A stretch of DNA of 64,000 bases, from contig JAKAXA010000004.1 of assembly GCA_021816775.1 (NCBI GenBank), forward strand, positions 1 through 64,000. The letters run 5' to 3'. Source of the stretch: Pseudomonadota bacterium (lineage in GTDB: Bacteria; Pseudomonadota; Gammaproteobacteria; Steroidobacterales; Steroidobacteraceae). This document shows positions 26,534-35,237 of this stretch, in pieces. The notes beneath the pieces were generated by a model. The model made no database searches, was not told the origin of the DNA, and saw nothing but the letters and a program-made list of their open reading frames with translations. Position numbers and translations under genes: made by a program. Each line of letters starts with the position of its first letter. The first letter of the stretch is position 1.

Positions 26534-27676
26534 TCAGGACTTGCCGGAGAGCGCGGCCAGATCGATGCAGGTCCACGCCATCGCGATCGCTCCGTCGACG
26601 AGCGCCTGATCGGCGTCGGGAGTAACGCAGTGCGCTGCGAACTCCGGCTGATGGTTGACCGCGGGCAGGGAGTTGATCCCGATCATCGGGTGGATCGAAG
26701 GCACCGCAAGCGACACGTTGCCCATGTCCGTCGAGCCCGTGGGGCGGTTTTCCCAGACCTGAGGATCGGGGAAGGTCCGCCCGAGCCTCTCGGCATTGCG
26801 CTGATACAGCTGCGCGAGGCGCGCGTCGTGACGCATCTCCGCGTAGGGCTTATCGCCCCCGACGATCTGGAGGCTCGCACCGGTCGCGAGCGCCCCCGCC
26901 TCGAAGCATCGATACACCCGACCGCGCAGCTCGGTGAGCTGCTCGAGCGTCTCGGAGCGGATGATATAGCGCGCAGACGTGTGCGCCGGAACCACATTCG
27001 GCGCATCGCCGCCGTGGGTCACGATGCCGTGAATGCGGTCGGTATCGCGAATGTGCTGGCGCAGCAACCCGATGGCGGTTTGCGCCACTGTCAGCGCATC
27101 GGCCGCGTTGATGCCGAGCTCCGGGAACGCCGAGGCATGCGAGGCCTTGCCGGTGCAGTGCACATCAAACATCGAAGCGGCAATGACCCTCGCCCGGCAC
27201 ACGTCGATCGGTGCCGGATGGACCATCATCGCCGCATCCACTCCAGCGAACGCGCCGCGCTCGAGCAGCAGGACCTTCCCGCTGGCGTTGCCCACCTCTT
27301 CGGCCGGCGTGCCGATCACGCTTACCGTGAGTCCAACCTCATCGGCCACTTGGGCCGCGGCAATGGCCGCACCCAGCGCCGAGGCGGCGATGATGTTGTG
27401 ACCGCAGGCGTGACCGATGCCGGGCAGGCTGTCGTACTCGGCGCAGATGGCGACGTGCACCGGACCGGCGCCGGCCCGGGCCCGAAACGCAGTGGGCAGA
27501 TCACAGATGCCCCGCTCGACCGCGAAGCCCTCCTCGCTCAGGCGCTCGCACAGCCAGGTGCTCGCCTTCTCCTCCTCGAACCCGAGTTCCGGATGGGCAT
27601 GGATGCGATGGCTGATCTCGATCAACCCGTCGCGGACCGACTCGAAACGCTCGCGCGCTCCCGCTTTGGCATCCAT
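26534..27676 (-). CDS. M20-family amidohydrolase/peptidase
   Basis: This 380-residue dinuclear metal hydrolase is related to p-aminobenzoyl-glutamate hydrolase subunits, N-acyl amidohydrolases and PM20D2. Motifs are SHRIHAHPELGFEE, AEYDSLPGIGHACGHN (metal ligands His and the Cys/His pair), GTPAEEVG (catalytic Glu) and SHASAFPELGIN for the lid domain. It probably hydrolyses an N-acyl or dipeptide bond in the cytoplasm. It faces the ABC ATPase gene with 29 nt between the stops. The mutarotase gene is 68 nt upstream on the same strand. Confidence 0.9.
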   Translation of the reverse strand: MDAKAGARERFESVRDGLIEISHRIHAHPELGFEEEKASTWLCERLSEEGFAVERGICDLPTAFRARAGAGPVHVAICAEYDSLPGIGHACGHNIIAASALGAAIAAAQVADEVGLTVSVIGTPAEEVGNASGKVLLLERGAFAGVDAAMMVHPAPIDVCRARVIAASMFDVHCTGKASHASAFPELGINAADALTVAQTAIGLLRQHIRDTDRIHGIVTHGGDAPNVVPAHTSARYIIRSETLEQLTELRGRVYRCFEAGALATGASLQIVGGDKPYAEMRHDARLAQLYQRNAERLGRTFPDPQVWENRPTGSTDMGNVSLAVPSIHPMIGINSLPAVNHQPEFAAHCVTPDADQALVDGAIAMAWTCIDLAALSGKS

Positions 27677-27744
27677 CGTCGCCCCCGGTCGTGCAGCTCG
27701 GGGGAGGATAGCACGCCGCGCCGATCCCGGACCCCCCGGCGCGC

Positions 27745-28899
27745 TCAGCGGCCGCGCACCGTCGAGAAGCGGTAGACCATCACATTGCGGTAGCGCGCCC
27801 CGGGTCGCAGCACCGCCGAGCCGAAATTCGGGTGATTCGGCGTGTCGGGGAAGAGCTGCGGCTCGAGCACGAAGGCGTCGGACTGGCGGTAGATGTGCCC
27901 CGAGGTGCCGACGATCGTGCCGTTTAGGAAATTGCCCGTGTAGAACTGCAGACCCGGCTGCATCGAGTAGAGCTCGAGCTCACGACCCGAGCGCGGATCG
28001 GTCACGCGTGCCACCAGGCGCAGCCTCGCCACGGGCTTGCGGCTGATGACCCAATTCATGTCGTAACCGCGACCGATCACGAGCTGGCGCGAATGCCCGT
28101 CGCGAATGTCCCGGCCGATGGGCTTGGGCGTGAGGAAATCAAACGGCGTGCCGACGACCGACTCGATCCTCCCGGTCGGGATCTGCGTGGCGTCGACCGG
28201 GGTGATTTCGCGGCCGGCGATCATCATCCACTCCCCGAGAATGCTGCCGGAGCCCTCGCCGGAGAGATTCCAATACGTGTGATTGGTGACATTGACAATG
28301 GTCGGGGCGTTCGTCGTCGCCCCGTAGGCGATCCGCAGGCGATTGGCCCGGTCGAGCGCATAGGTGGCCGTGACGGTGAGCGTACCCGGGTACCCCTGAT
28401 CGCCATTCGGACTGATCAGGCGCATCGTCACGCTCGCCGTCCTGCCCTGGTGGATGCGCATGATGCGCCAGAGGTGCCGGTCGAAGCCCTTGATGCCCCC
28501 GTGCAGCGAGTTCGGTCCGTCATTGATGGTCAGCTGATAGGTGTGGCCGTCGAGCGTGAAGCGCCCGCGCGCGATGCGATTCGCATAGCGACCGACGCTC
28601 GCCCCGAAATACGGATCGGCCTTGCTGAGATAGCCGGCGAGATTGGCGTAACCGAGGGCGATATCGGCCAGGTGTCCGTGGCGATCGGGCGTGACGATCG
28701 ACTGCACTCGCGCCCCGTAGGTGATGACCCGCACGGTGATCCCGTGCGCGTTGTGCATCGTCACGGCATAGACCGGCCGGCCGTCGGGCATGCGGCCGAA
28801 CACCGAGCGGACCGCCGTCACCGCGCTCGCCGGACCGGTCCGAACTGCGAGGAGCGCACCGCAGGTCAGCGCGGCGCATGCGAAGCGAATCTTCTTCAC
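27745..28899 (-). CDS. Exported aldose 1-epimerase (mutarotase)
   Basis: It interconverts alpha and beta anomers of sugars. A GTG at 28899 gives a clear signal peptide (VKKIRFACAALTCGALLAVR, cut near PASA); the longer frame upstream has no leader, so GTG is preferred. The galactose-mutarotase fold motifs are NRIARGRF, NGPNSLHGG-type (here NDGPNSLHGGIKGFD), NVTNHTYWNLSG and PGLQFYTGNFL, with the catalytic His in NHTYW and Glu in FVLEPQLFPD. The mature part is of normal length (about 355 residues). Periplasmic action on free sugars is likely. Confidence 0.9.
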   Translation of the reverse strand: MKKIRFACAALTCGALLAVRTGPASAVTAVRSVFGRMPDGRPVYAVTMHNAHGITVRVITYGARVQSIVTPDRHGHLADIALGYANLAGYLSKADPYFGASVGRYANRIARGRFTLDGHTYQLTINDGPNSLHGGIKGFDRHLWRIMRIHQGRTASVTMRLISPNGDQGYPGTLTVTATYALDRANRLRIAYGATTNAPTIVNVTNHTYWNLSGEGSGSILGEWMMIAGREITPVDATQIPTGRIESVVGTPFDFLTPKPIGRDIRDGHSRQLVIGRGYDMNWVISRKPVARLRLVARVTDPRSGRELELYSMQPGLQFYTGNFLNGTIVGTSGHIYRQSDAFVLEPQLFPDTPNHPNFGSAVLRPGARYRNVMVYRFSTVRGR

Positions 28900-29254
28900 G
28901 GATGTGTCTCCAACGAAAGCGCTGCCCCCCCCGGAGCCGCCATGCCCTGCCGCCGATTGCCGCTCTTGCCGCCCGGAGTGCGGCCCCGCTCTCGTGGCGT
29001 TCGCCGGCACACCGGCCGTTGCGTCGTTGCGCACCCGGCCCAACGTGGCAGTCATTTCTCAGACAAATACAGTACACAACAGTCGGGGAACTTTCCAGTG
29101 CGCCGTGCGGACCCGCTGAGCGCAGCGCGCCGCGCATAGGTAAAAGACACGAATTGTCCGGCACCTTGCGCGGCAGTACCGTCAATTGCGTTGTATCCGG
29201 CTCACCATGGCTGCGGAACCGACGGGGGTGCGCGCCCGCAACACGAGGTATGTC
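28900..29254. other. Divergent intergenic region, mutarotase / nitroreductase
   Basis: No gene is supported in these 355 nt. An AT-richer patch (29050-29090) including CAGACAAATACAGTAC could hold the promoters, but I cannot place them. Confidence 0.45.
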
Positions 29255-29818
29255 ATGGAACTCGAGCAAGCCATCTACGCGCGCCGCGCGGTGCGTGAGT
29301 ACAGCGAGGAACCGGTCGCGAAACCCACGCTGCTGAAGCTGATCGAGGCGGCGATCCAGGCGCCGAGCGCGGTCAACGAGCAATCGTGGCTCTTTACCGT
29401 CGTGCAGGATCGCGCGCTGCTCGCGGGTATCTCGCACGAAGCCAAAGCGCATCTGCTGCGCGAACCGCCCGCGAGCCTGGCGCCGCAGCACCTGCGCGAG
29501 CTGCTCGAGGAGCCGGCATTCGACATCTTCTATCACGCGCCGGCGCTGATCGTGATCTCGAACGCGACGCATGGCCCGTGGGCCGTGGAGAACTGCGCGC
29601 TTGCCGCACAGAACCTCATGCTGAGCGCCTGCGCGGCCGGTCTCGGCAGCTGCTGGATCGGCTTTGCGCAGCCCCGGCTGGCCACGCCCGAGGGCAAGGC
29701 GGCTCTGCATTTGCCGCCGATGAGCCTGCCGGTGGCGCCGATCATCGTCGGACATGCGAAATCGCCGTCGCCGGCGGTGCGGCGCCAGGCGCCGCAGATC
29801 CACTGGATCGGAGCCTGA
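29255..29818 (+). CDS. Nitroreductase-family flavoprotein
   Basis: The ATG at 29255 follows GAGG and gives MELEQAIYARRAVREYSEEP, the standard start of FMN-dependent nitroreductases (RRAVREY binds the FMN phosphate). The mid-region QAPSAVNEQSWLF and the late AAQNLMLSACAAGLGSCWIG are the family core. At 187 residues it is a short member. It may reduce nitro compounds, quinones or enones using NAD(P)H. It lies 17 nt before a flavin-reductase-like gene, so the two may share a substrate pathway. Confidence 0.88.
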   Translation: MELEQAIYARRAVREYSEEPVAKPTLLKLIEAAIQAPSAVNEQSWLFTVVQDRALLAGISHEAKAHLLREPPASLAPQHLRELLEEPAFDIFYHAPALIVISNATHGPWAVENCALAAQNLMLSACAAGLGSCWIGFAQPRLATPEGKAALHLPPMSLPVAPIIVGHAKSPSPAVRRQAPQIHWIGA

Positions 29819-29835
29819 ACGCGGCGGCCCGGCCC

Positions 29836-30396
29836 ATGGCACGCTCCCCCCATGCCGCGCCGGGCAAGCGTCCCCTGCCGCTCGGGACCGTGTATCGGCT
29901 GCTCGAGCCCGGTCCGGTGGTGCTGCTCACCACGGCGCACCGCGGCCGGCTCAACGTCATGACACAGTCGTGGCACACGATGATGGAGTTCGAGCCGCCT
30001 CTGGTCGGCTGCGTCGTGAGCGAATCCAACCACACCTTCGAGGCGCTGACCCGCACGCGCGAGTGTGTCATCAGCATCCCCACCGTCGAGCTTGCCCGCG
30101 CCGTGGTCGGCTGCGGAAACACCTCGGGTCGCACGCTCGACAAGTTCGCCGCCTTCGGTCTCACCGCCGAGCCGGGCACCCGCGTCGCGGCGCCGCGCAT
30201 CGCCGAGTGCCGCGCCGATCTGGAGTGCCGCGTGATCGATGCGCGCCTGAAATCCCGCTACAACTTCTTCGTGCTGCAGGTTCTGGCGGCCTGGTACCGG
30301 GCGCCCCGCGAGCCGCTACGCACGCTGCATCACCTCGGCCGCGGCGAGTTCATGATTGCCGGCCGCACCCGCACATTGCCCTCCGGGGCGAAATGA
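29836..30396 (+). CDS. Flavin reductase-like FMN-binding protein
   Basis: The 186-residue split-barrel flavoprotein shows PVVLLTTAHRGRLNVMTQSW (FMN phosphate loop), VGCVVSESNHTFEALTRTRE and CVISIPT. These are the marks of the DIM6/NTAB flavin reductase family. It is 17 nt after the nitroreductase and 28 nt before the nuclease-fold gene, so a three-gene transcript is likely. It may provide reduced flavin or act as an FMN-dependent oxidoreductase. Confidence 0.87.
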   Translation: MARSPHAAPGKRPLPLGTVYRLLEPGPVVLLTTAHRGRLNVMTQSWHTMMEFEPPLVGCVVSESNHTFEALTRTRECVISIPTVELARAVVGCGNTSGRTLDKFAAFGLTAEPGTRVAAPRIAECRADLECRVIDARLKSRYNFFVLQVLAAWYRAPREPLRTLHHLGRGEFMIAGRTRTLPSGAK

Positions 30397-30424
30397 CCGG
30401 CACCGCGCGATCAAGGAGAGGACA

Positions 30425-30973
30425 ATGGACTACCTTGAGAATCTGGTGCGCGAGTGGTACGAGTTACAGGGCTACTTCGTCCGCCAGGCGCTCTGGGTAG
30501 GCCTGGGACCCGACGGCAGCTACGAATGCGAGCTCGACGTGGTGGCGTTCCATCCGCTGCATCGACACCTCGTGCAGGTCGAACCCGTCTTCGATCTGCT
30601 GCCCTTCGCAGAGCGCGAGGCGCACTTGCGCACCAAATTCGATGCCGGCAAGAAATATCTGCACCGGCTGTTCGGGACCACCCCGCGGCTGCACATCGAG
30701 CAGATCGCATTGACTGCCACGCCCATGGCGCCGACGCACAGCACCATCGGCGGCGGGCACGTGATGCGGCTAGCGGCGCTGGTGACGGACATCGTTCAGC
30801 ACTTCGAGGAACTCGGGCCCTCAGGCGAGCCGGTGAGCGATCAGTGGCCGCTGATCCGGACGCTGCAGCTGGCCGCCATGTGCCGCCAGCCGCCGCTCGC
30901 AGGGCGGCTCAGCCTCGGCTACCCGCCCGTTGCAATGCGGCAATTCGATCCTCGATCGGCGGATGACTCATGA
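30425..30973 (+). CDS. Conserved protein with a PD-(D/E)XK nuclease-like core
   Basis: From the ATG at 30425, with AAGGAGAGGA before it, this gives 182 residues. It starts YLENLVREWYELQGYFVRQA and has YECELDVVAFHPLHRHLVQV followed by EP. That is the order helix, then strand with ELDVV and strand with Q/E-V-E seen in restriction-endonuclease-like folds. The usual final Lys of ExK is not evident (VEPVFD), so catalysis is uncertain. HIEQIAL follows later. It resembles a widespread hypothetical family. The last 65 nt overlap the end of htpX on the other strand. Confidence 0.7.
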   Translation: MDYLENLVREWYELQGYFVRQALWVGLGPDGSYECELDVVAFHPLHRHLVQVEPVFDLLPFAEREAHLRTKFDAGKKYLHRLFGTTPRLHIEQIALTATPMAPTHSTIGGGHVMRLAALVTDIVQHFEELGPSGEPVSDQWPLIRTLQLAAMCRQPPLAGRLSLGYPPVAMRQFDPRSADDS

Positions 30974-31805
30974 ACAGGCGCCGGATCACCCCTCCCTCGG
31001 ACTCGCCGCGGATGCCGAACGCCCGCAACTGACCGGGCAGCGGCGCGGCAAGACCGCGCTGCAGAGTGCGCAGCGCCCCGATCATGCTCGCCGTACCGGC
31101 AAGGGCGGCACCGCCGGCATCCGCCCGGTACTCGCGCCGCCGCGAGAATGCCATCACGATCAGGGTCGCGAGCACGCCGAAGAGAATCTCCAGCGCGATG
31201 ACGATCAGGAAATAGAAGAGTCCGCCCTGCCCCGACTCCTCGCGCCGGCTGCCGAGCGCGCCGTCGATGGCCGAGCCGATCACACGAGCGAGAAAGATGA
31301 CGAAGGTATTGAGCACCCCCTGCAGCAAGCCGAGCGTGATCATGTCGCCATTGACGATGTGCGTCATCTCGTGCCCGAGCACCGCATCGAGCTCCTCAGG
31401 CCCCATGGCCGAGCCCAGCGCGCTGCTCACGGCGACTAGCGCGTGGTGGCGCCGCGCACCGGTGGCAAAGGCGTTCATCACCGGCGACTCGAACACGCCG
31501 ACCTGAGGCAGCCCGAGCCCCAGGCGCCGCGCGTGGGCGGAGACGCTCCAGAGCACCTGGCTCTCGAACGCGTTCTGCGGCTGGCCGATCAATCGCACTC
31601 CCATCGAATGGATGGCGAGCCATTTCGAGAGCGCGAGCGACACGAACGCGCCGCCGAAGCCGAACACGGCGCTGAATGCGAGCAGGCCGCCGAGGCTGAG
31701 CCCGTAAGCGCCGAGGTAGCGATCGAGCCCGAATACCTCGACGATCACCGTGATCACGACGAGCACGGCGATGTTGACCGCGGCGAACCAGACGATGCGT
31801 TTCAT
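30909..31805 (-). CDS. htpX: HtpX zinc metalloprotease
   Basis: This 298-residue inner-membrane protease degrades misfolded membrane proteins. The zinc motif is HEMTH (145-149) with the downstream Glu in FSRRREYRADAGGAALAG. Membrane helices lie at about 4-22, 36-58, 155-180 and 195-220. The C-terminal FMSHPPIEDRIAAL is the conserved HtpX end. It is the last gene of a likely operon with the peroxidase and the OB-fold protein. Its 3' end overlaps the converging upstream gene by 65 nt. Confidence 0.95.
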   Translation of the reverse strand: MKRIVWFAAVNIAVLVVITVIVEVFGLDRYLGAYGLSLGGLLAFSAVFGFGGAFVSLALSKWLAIHSMGVRLIGQPQNAFESQVLWSVSAHARRLGLGLPQVGVFESPVMNAFATGARRHHALVAVSSALGSAMGPEELDAVLGHEMTHIVNGDMITLGLLQGVLNTFVIFLARVIGSAIDGALGSRREESGQGGLFYFLIVIALEILFGVLATLIVMAFSRRREYRADAGGAALAGTASMIGALRTLQRGLAAPLPGQLRAFGIRGESEGGVIRRLFMSHPPIEDRIAALQRAGSRG

Positions 31806-31876
31806 ATCAGGCCCCCGCGCAACGCCGTGGGCCGCTGCCCACCGTCTCGCAGGGCGCGCTCATCAGCCCCACCCGC

Positions 31877-32920
31877 TCACCGGCTGAGCAGGTCACCCGG
31901 TGTCGGCGGCAGGCGCGGCATGGTCTGCACCGGGAACGGCCCGGTGAGCGAGGTGAGAAAGGCGACGATGTCACGCACCTGGACGGGAGTGAGCGTGCGA
32001 TTGAGCTGCGTGGCGGCCATGACCCGTACGGCCTCGGGCAGGGTCTTCACCGCGCCGTTATGGAAGTAAGGCGCGGTATAGACGAGGTTGCGCAGCCCCG
32101 GAACACGCCACATGTGCTTGTCCGCATCGCGATGCGTGACCTCGTACCGTCCGAGGTCGGCCATGAGGTCGTACTTCTTGACGTACGGATTATCCGTATA
32201 GATCGGGAACTTGACGAAAAATCCCGTGCCCATGGGCAACGGCGGGCCGCTGAAGTTCGGTCCCTGGTGGCAGCCGGCGCAGCCGACCGCGGCGAAGTCA
32301 TTCATGCCGCGCACCTGCTCGGGAGTGAGCGCGGAATGATCGCCCTGCACGTAGCGGTCGTAGGCGCTGCCCGGGGTGATGAGCGTTCGCTCGTATGCGG
32401 CGATGGCCTTGGCGGCATTGTCCATGGTGATCACATCGCCCGGCCCGAACGCCCGGTGAAAATACGGCGCGTAGCCGGGAATGCGTCGGATCCGCTCGAC
32501 GACCATGCTCAGATTCTTCATACCCATTTCGATGGGATTGGCCGGTGGGCCTTTGGCCTGATCCTCGAGCGTCGCCGCGCGCCCGTCCCAGAACTGCACC
32601 GACAGGAACGCCGCATTCCACACCGTCGGGGCATTGCGGCCGCCGCGCTGCGCTTCGACGCCGATCGACACCGGCCGATGGTCATCGCCGCCTTCCATGA
32701 CGTTGTGGCAGGAGAAGCACGACACCGTGCCGGTCGAGGAGAGGCGCGAATCGAAAAACAGCATCTTGCCGAGCTGCACCTTGGCCGGAGTCGTCGGGTT
32801 GTCCGCCGGCACGGGCGCCGTCGTCGGCAGCGACTGCCAGTGGACCTGCGGCGCGGCCGCCGCGACCGCGGCGACCATGCCCAACATCACGAGCGGGATA
32901 AGTTTTCCGTTCACGATCAT
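31877..32920 (-). CDS. Dihaem cytochrome c peroxidase (CcpA/MauG family)
   Basis: The ATG at 32920 gives a signal peptide (MIVNGKLIPLVMLGMVAAVA). The haem sites are CFSCH (68-72) and CAGCH (214-218), each with the expected spacing. LGKMLFFDSRLSSTGTVSC and FWDGRAATLEDQAKGP match bacterial cytochrome c peroxidases, which remove hydrogen peroxide in the periplasm with electrons from c-type cytochromes. At 347 residues the length is normal. It lies 49 nt after the OB-fold gene and 71 nt before htpX. Confidence 0.92.
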   Translation of the reverse strand: MIVNGKLIPLVMLGMVAAVAAAAPQVHWQSLPTTAPVPADNPTTPAKVQLGKMLFFDSRLSSTGTVSCFSCHNVMEGGDDHRPVSIGVEAQRGGRNAPTVWNAAFLSVQFWDGRAATLEDQAKGPPANPIEMGMKNLSMVVERIRRIPGYAPYFHRAFGPGDVITMDNAAKAIAAYERTLITPGSAYDRYVQGDHSALTPEQVRGMNDFAAVGCAGCHQGPNFSGPPLPMGTGFFVKFPIYTDNPYVKKYDLMADLGRYEVTHRDADKHMWRVPGLRNLVYTAPYFHNGAVKTLPEAVRVMAATQLNRTLTPVQVRDIVAFLTSLTGPFPVQTMPRLPPTPGDLLSR

Positions 32921-32969
32921 CACTCCCCGACTGGCGGCCGCCGCAGTGGCAGGCCGGCGCGTCGACAAA

Positions 32970-33392
32970 CTACCGATACCTCGAGCCACGCCACATGGGC
33001 AGCCCCTGCGCATTGCGCAGCACCACGGTCTCCTTCCCCTTGGTGACCCGCGCGGCGATCAGCGCCGGCTTGCCCCCGAGAAGCACTCGGGAGCCGGTGA
33101 TGGTCAGCACGTCGTGCGGCTTGATTTGCAGCGCCTGCTTTTGCATGAACCAACCCGGCCCCAGATGCACCACGAGGCGGCCCTGATGCGTGCTCAGCAC
33201 GAGATGCTCACCGTAGTATCCGCGCGGGCCGTGCACGATATGCTCGACCGACAGAACGCGGCCCGAGACGGTCTCGACGGTATTGGGGTCATAGAGCCTG
33301 CTGTAAGCGTCGGCGCGCTGCGCCATGGACTCGCGCGGCAGCACCAGCGCCACAGCACCCGCCAGGGCAAGCAAGAGTACGATGGCTTTCAC
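32970..33392 (-). CDS. Exported OB-fold-like protein of unknown function
   Basis: This 140-residue protein starts with a signal peptide (MKAIVLLLALAGAVALVLPR). The mature part has short strands typical of an OB fold: ETVSGRVLSVEHIVHG, EHLVLSTHQGRLVVHLGPGW and DVLTITGSRVLLGGKPALIA. Relatives are annotated loosely as DNA-binding or magnetosome-MamS/MamX-like proteins. It is the first gene of the leftward group with the peroxidase and HtpX, so a role in periplasmic redox or stress is plausible but not shown. Confidence 0.72.
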   Translation of the reverse strand: MKAIVLLLALAGAVALVLPRESMAQRADAYSRLYDPNTVETVSGRVLSVEHIVHGPRGYYGEHLVLSTHQGRLVVHLGPGWFMQKQALQIKPHDVLTITGSRVLLGGKPALIAARVTKGKETVVLRNAQGLPMWRGSRYR

Positions 33393-33641
33393 GACAACTC
33401 CTCAGGTGTCGATTCACGCTGTGCACGGGTATACGCTTGGCGAATGGGCGCCGGGATCAGGACAGTTACCTAATGTGCGCCGATCGGATGAGCCCTTGCG
33501 GAACGTGCGCACTGATCACTCGCTGCAAGAGCCGCCCCGTTGAGAATCGCAAGCTCCCGCCAGGCGGTGAGCTCGCACGGCCAGCCCGTGGTGAGCCTGT
33601 AGGCCCATGGGGATTTCACGCACGAGGCTGCGACGGTGCGC

Positions 33642-34079
33642 TCAGCCCTCATCCCGGGCCTGGCGACCGATCAGTTCCGCCAATCCTTTGAGCTCTTCCG
33701 CCACTGCCGGCAGCAGGTCATCAAGGGTGACGATTCCGATGAGATCGCCGTGCGCGTCCACGACCGGGGCCCGCCGGACACCGCGCTGACGCAGCGCTGC
33801 GATCGCCTCGGGCAGCTCGCACGATTCGGCCAGCACCAGCAGGTCGGCGCTCATGACGTCCCCGACCGTCAGGGAAAAGACATCCGCCTGACGCGTGATT
33901 TCCCCGCGCATCACGTCCCGATCCGTGACCATGCCCACCGGCCGCACCGTGCCATCGTGCCGCTCTATGGCAACGACCGAGCCGACATGCTGGCGGTGCA
34001 TCTCCCGCACCGCCTGAAGCAGCGGCTCGTTCGGTTCAGCAATGTGGACCTCGCGGCTGCACAAATCACCGATTCGCAT
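33642..34079 (-). CDS. CBS-pair protein
   Basis: This 145-residue stand-alone protein has two CBS domains: IGDLCSREVHIAEPNEPLLQ to MVTDRDVMRGE, and VGDVMSADLLVLAESCELPE to GIVTLDDLLPAVAEEL. CBS pairs sense adenine nucleotides and usually regulate a partner. The ATG at 34079 is preceded by GGAGG. It is divergent from a second, similar CBS-pair gene with about 115 nt between the starts. No target enzyme is adjacent. Confidence 0.9.
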   Translation of the reverse strand: MRIGDLCSREVHIAEPNEPLLQAVREMHRQHVGSVVAIERHDGTVRPVGMVTDRDVMRGEITRQADVFSLTVGDVMSADLLVLAESCELPEAIAALRQRGVRRAPVVDAHGDLIGIVTLDDLLPAVAEELKGLAELIGRQARDEG

Positions 34080-34195
34080 GTGTATACCTCCGCCTCGAGC
34101 ACTCTCACACCTGCGCGCCGGCGCGGATATCAGCACTGATACGCATGGCGCTGCGCCGCGGCACATGCGTCAATGTGCGCGGGAGGTTTTCCGCC

Positions 34196-34636
34196 GTGAA
34201 CATTGGTCAAATCGCCAGCAAACAGGCCGTCACCGTGCCGCTGGGCGCCTCGCTCGAGCAGGCCGCCCAGAAGATGCTGCAATGCAGCGTTGGGGCGATC
34301 GTGGTGACGGATAACTCTGGGGGCCGCCCCGCAGTGGCGGGCATCATTACCGACCGCGATATTGTGCGCGCGCGACTCGAGCATGCCAGCGCGCTCGCTG
34401 CGCTCGATGTCGCGGACGTCATGACCCGCGCACCCCTGGTAATTGACGCACAAGAGTCCCTCACCAACGCGATCCGTCACCTGCAGGCCCGAAGGGTCCG
34501 CCGCGCGCCGGTGGTTGGCCGCGACGGTGAGCTGCTGGGGCTGGTCTCGACGGATGATCTGCTCGGGGAGATCGCCGCCGAACTCGCCGGGCTCGCGCAC
34601 CTGGTGGCGCGGCAGGGACGCAAGCGCGACAGCTGA
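34196..34636 (+). CDS. CBS-pair protein, divergent partner of the previous
   Basis: The GTG at 34196 follows GGGAGG at good spacing and is chosen over in-frame codons further upstream that would run into the divergent gene's leader. Two CBS domains are present: IGQIASKQAVTVPLGASLEQ to GIITDRDIVRA, and VADVMTRAPLVIDAQESLTN to GLVSTDDLLGEIAAEL. The two proteins share the end AEEL/AAELxGLAxLxxRQ, so they are paralogues. They may form a mixed complex. Confidence 0.9.
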   Translation: MNIGQIASKQAVTVPLGASLEQAAQKMLQCSVGAIVVTDNSGGRPAVAGIITDRDIVRARLEHASALAALDVADVMTRAPLVIDAQESLTNAIRHLQARRVRRAPVVGRDGELLGLVSTDDLLGEIAAELAGLAHLVARQGRKRDS

Positions 34637-34825
34637 ACCACGGCGAGGCCGCGGGATTCATCCGGCGTTTCAGATTCAACCGCCTGCCGCCATTCGAGTG
34701 AGGAGGCCGACCTCAAGCCAGGGCCGCTACCGCTCGAGCCGGGTCAGAGCCCGTCGACGGCGGCCCGCGCACCGCGCGCAGACTGCCACCCTCGATCCGC
34801 ATCTCCCTCGCGACCGATCACGACG

Positions 34826-35071
34826 CTACGGGTTTTTCGCCCAGCCGCGAGGCTTGCGCTCATAGCCGAACCGGATCTCGACACGGCGCGCGCCGCAGCG
34901 CGAGCAGCGAAATCGCTCAAGCCGGCGCGCAAGCACGGTTTCCCAGCCGATCACGCGCGCCAGCGCATCGGCGTGTACGTCCCGGCAATGGCCGCACGCA
35001 CCGCACCGCATCTCCACGTGCGCATCGCGATGATCGCAGAGGCGGGTCGATGGGGTCAGCGGCAGGGCCAT
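34826..35071 (-). CDS. Small double-CxxC protein of unknown function
   Basis: From the ATG at 35071 this gives 81 residues with CGACGHCRD and CSRCGARRVE, two knuckles about 40 residues apart, likely to bind one zinc. ADALARVIGWETVLARRLER is a helix between them. No known family is recognised and no partner lies in an operon. A longer frame to 35155 would add low-complexity residues. Confidence 0.55.
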   Translation of the reverse strand: MALPLTPSTRLCDHRDAHVEMRCGACGHCRDVHADALARVIGWETVLARRLERFRCSRCGARRVEIRFGYERKPRGWAKNP

Positions 35072-35237
35072 GGCGGCAGCATTCCCCGGGCCCGCACGCG
35101 CTGTCCATGCAGTGCGCACTGCTGGTGTGTACTGGATGGCGTAATGCATTGTCAAGCCATCAAAATCCGCTCGCGACGAGCGCCGGGCGCGAGGCGTGCG
35201 AATGGCCCGCGGGTCGCCGATCGGCTAGAGTGCTGGC

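Noticed and set aside
26426-27775. Plus-strand frame of 449 codons over the amidohydrolase
   Set aside because: It is the opposite strand of a clear M20 gene. High GC leaves few stops in this frame, and the product is Arg/His-rich.
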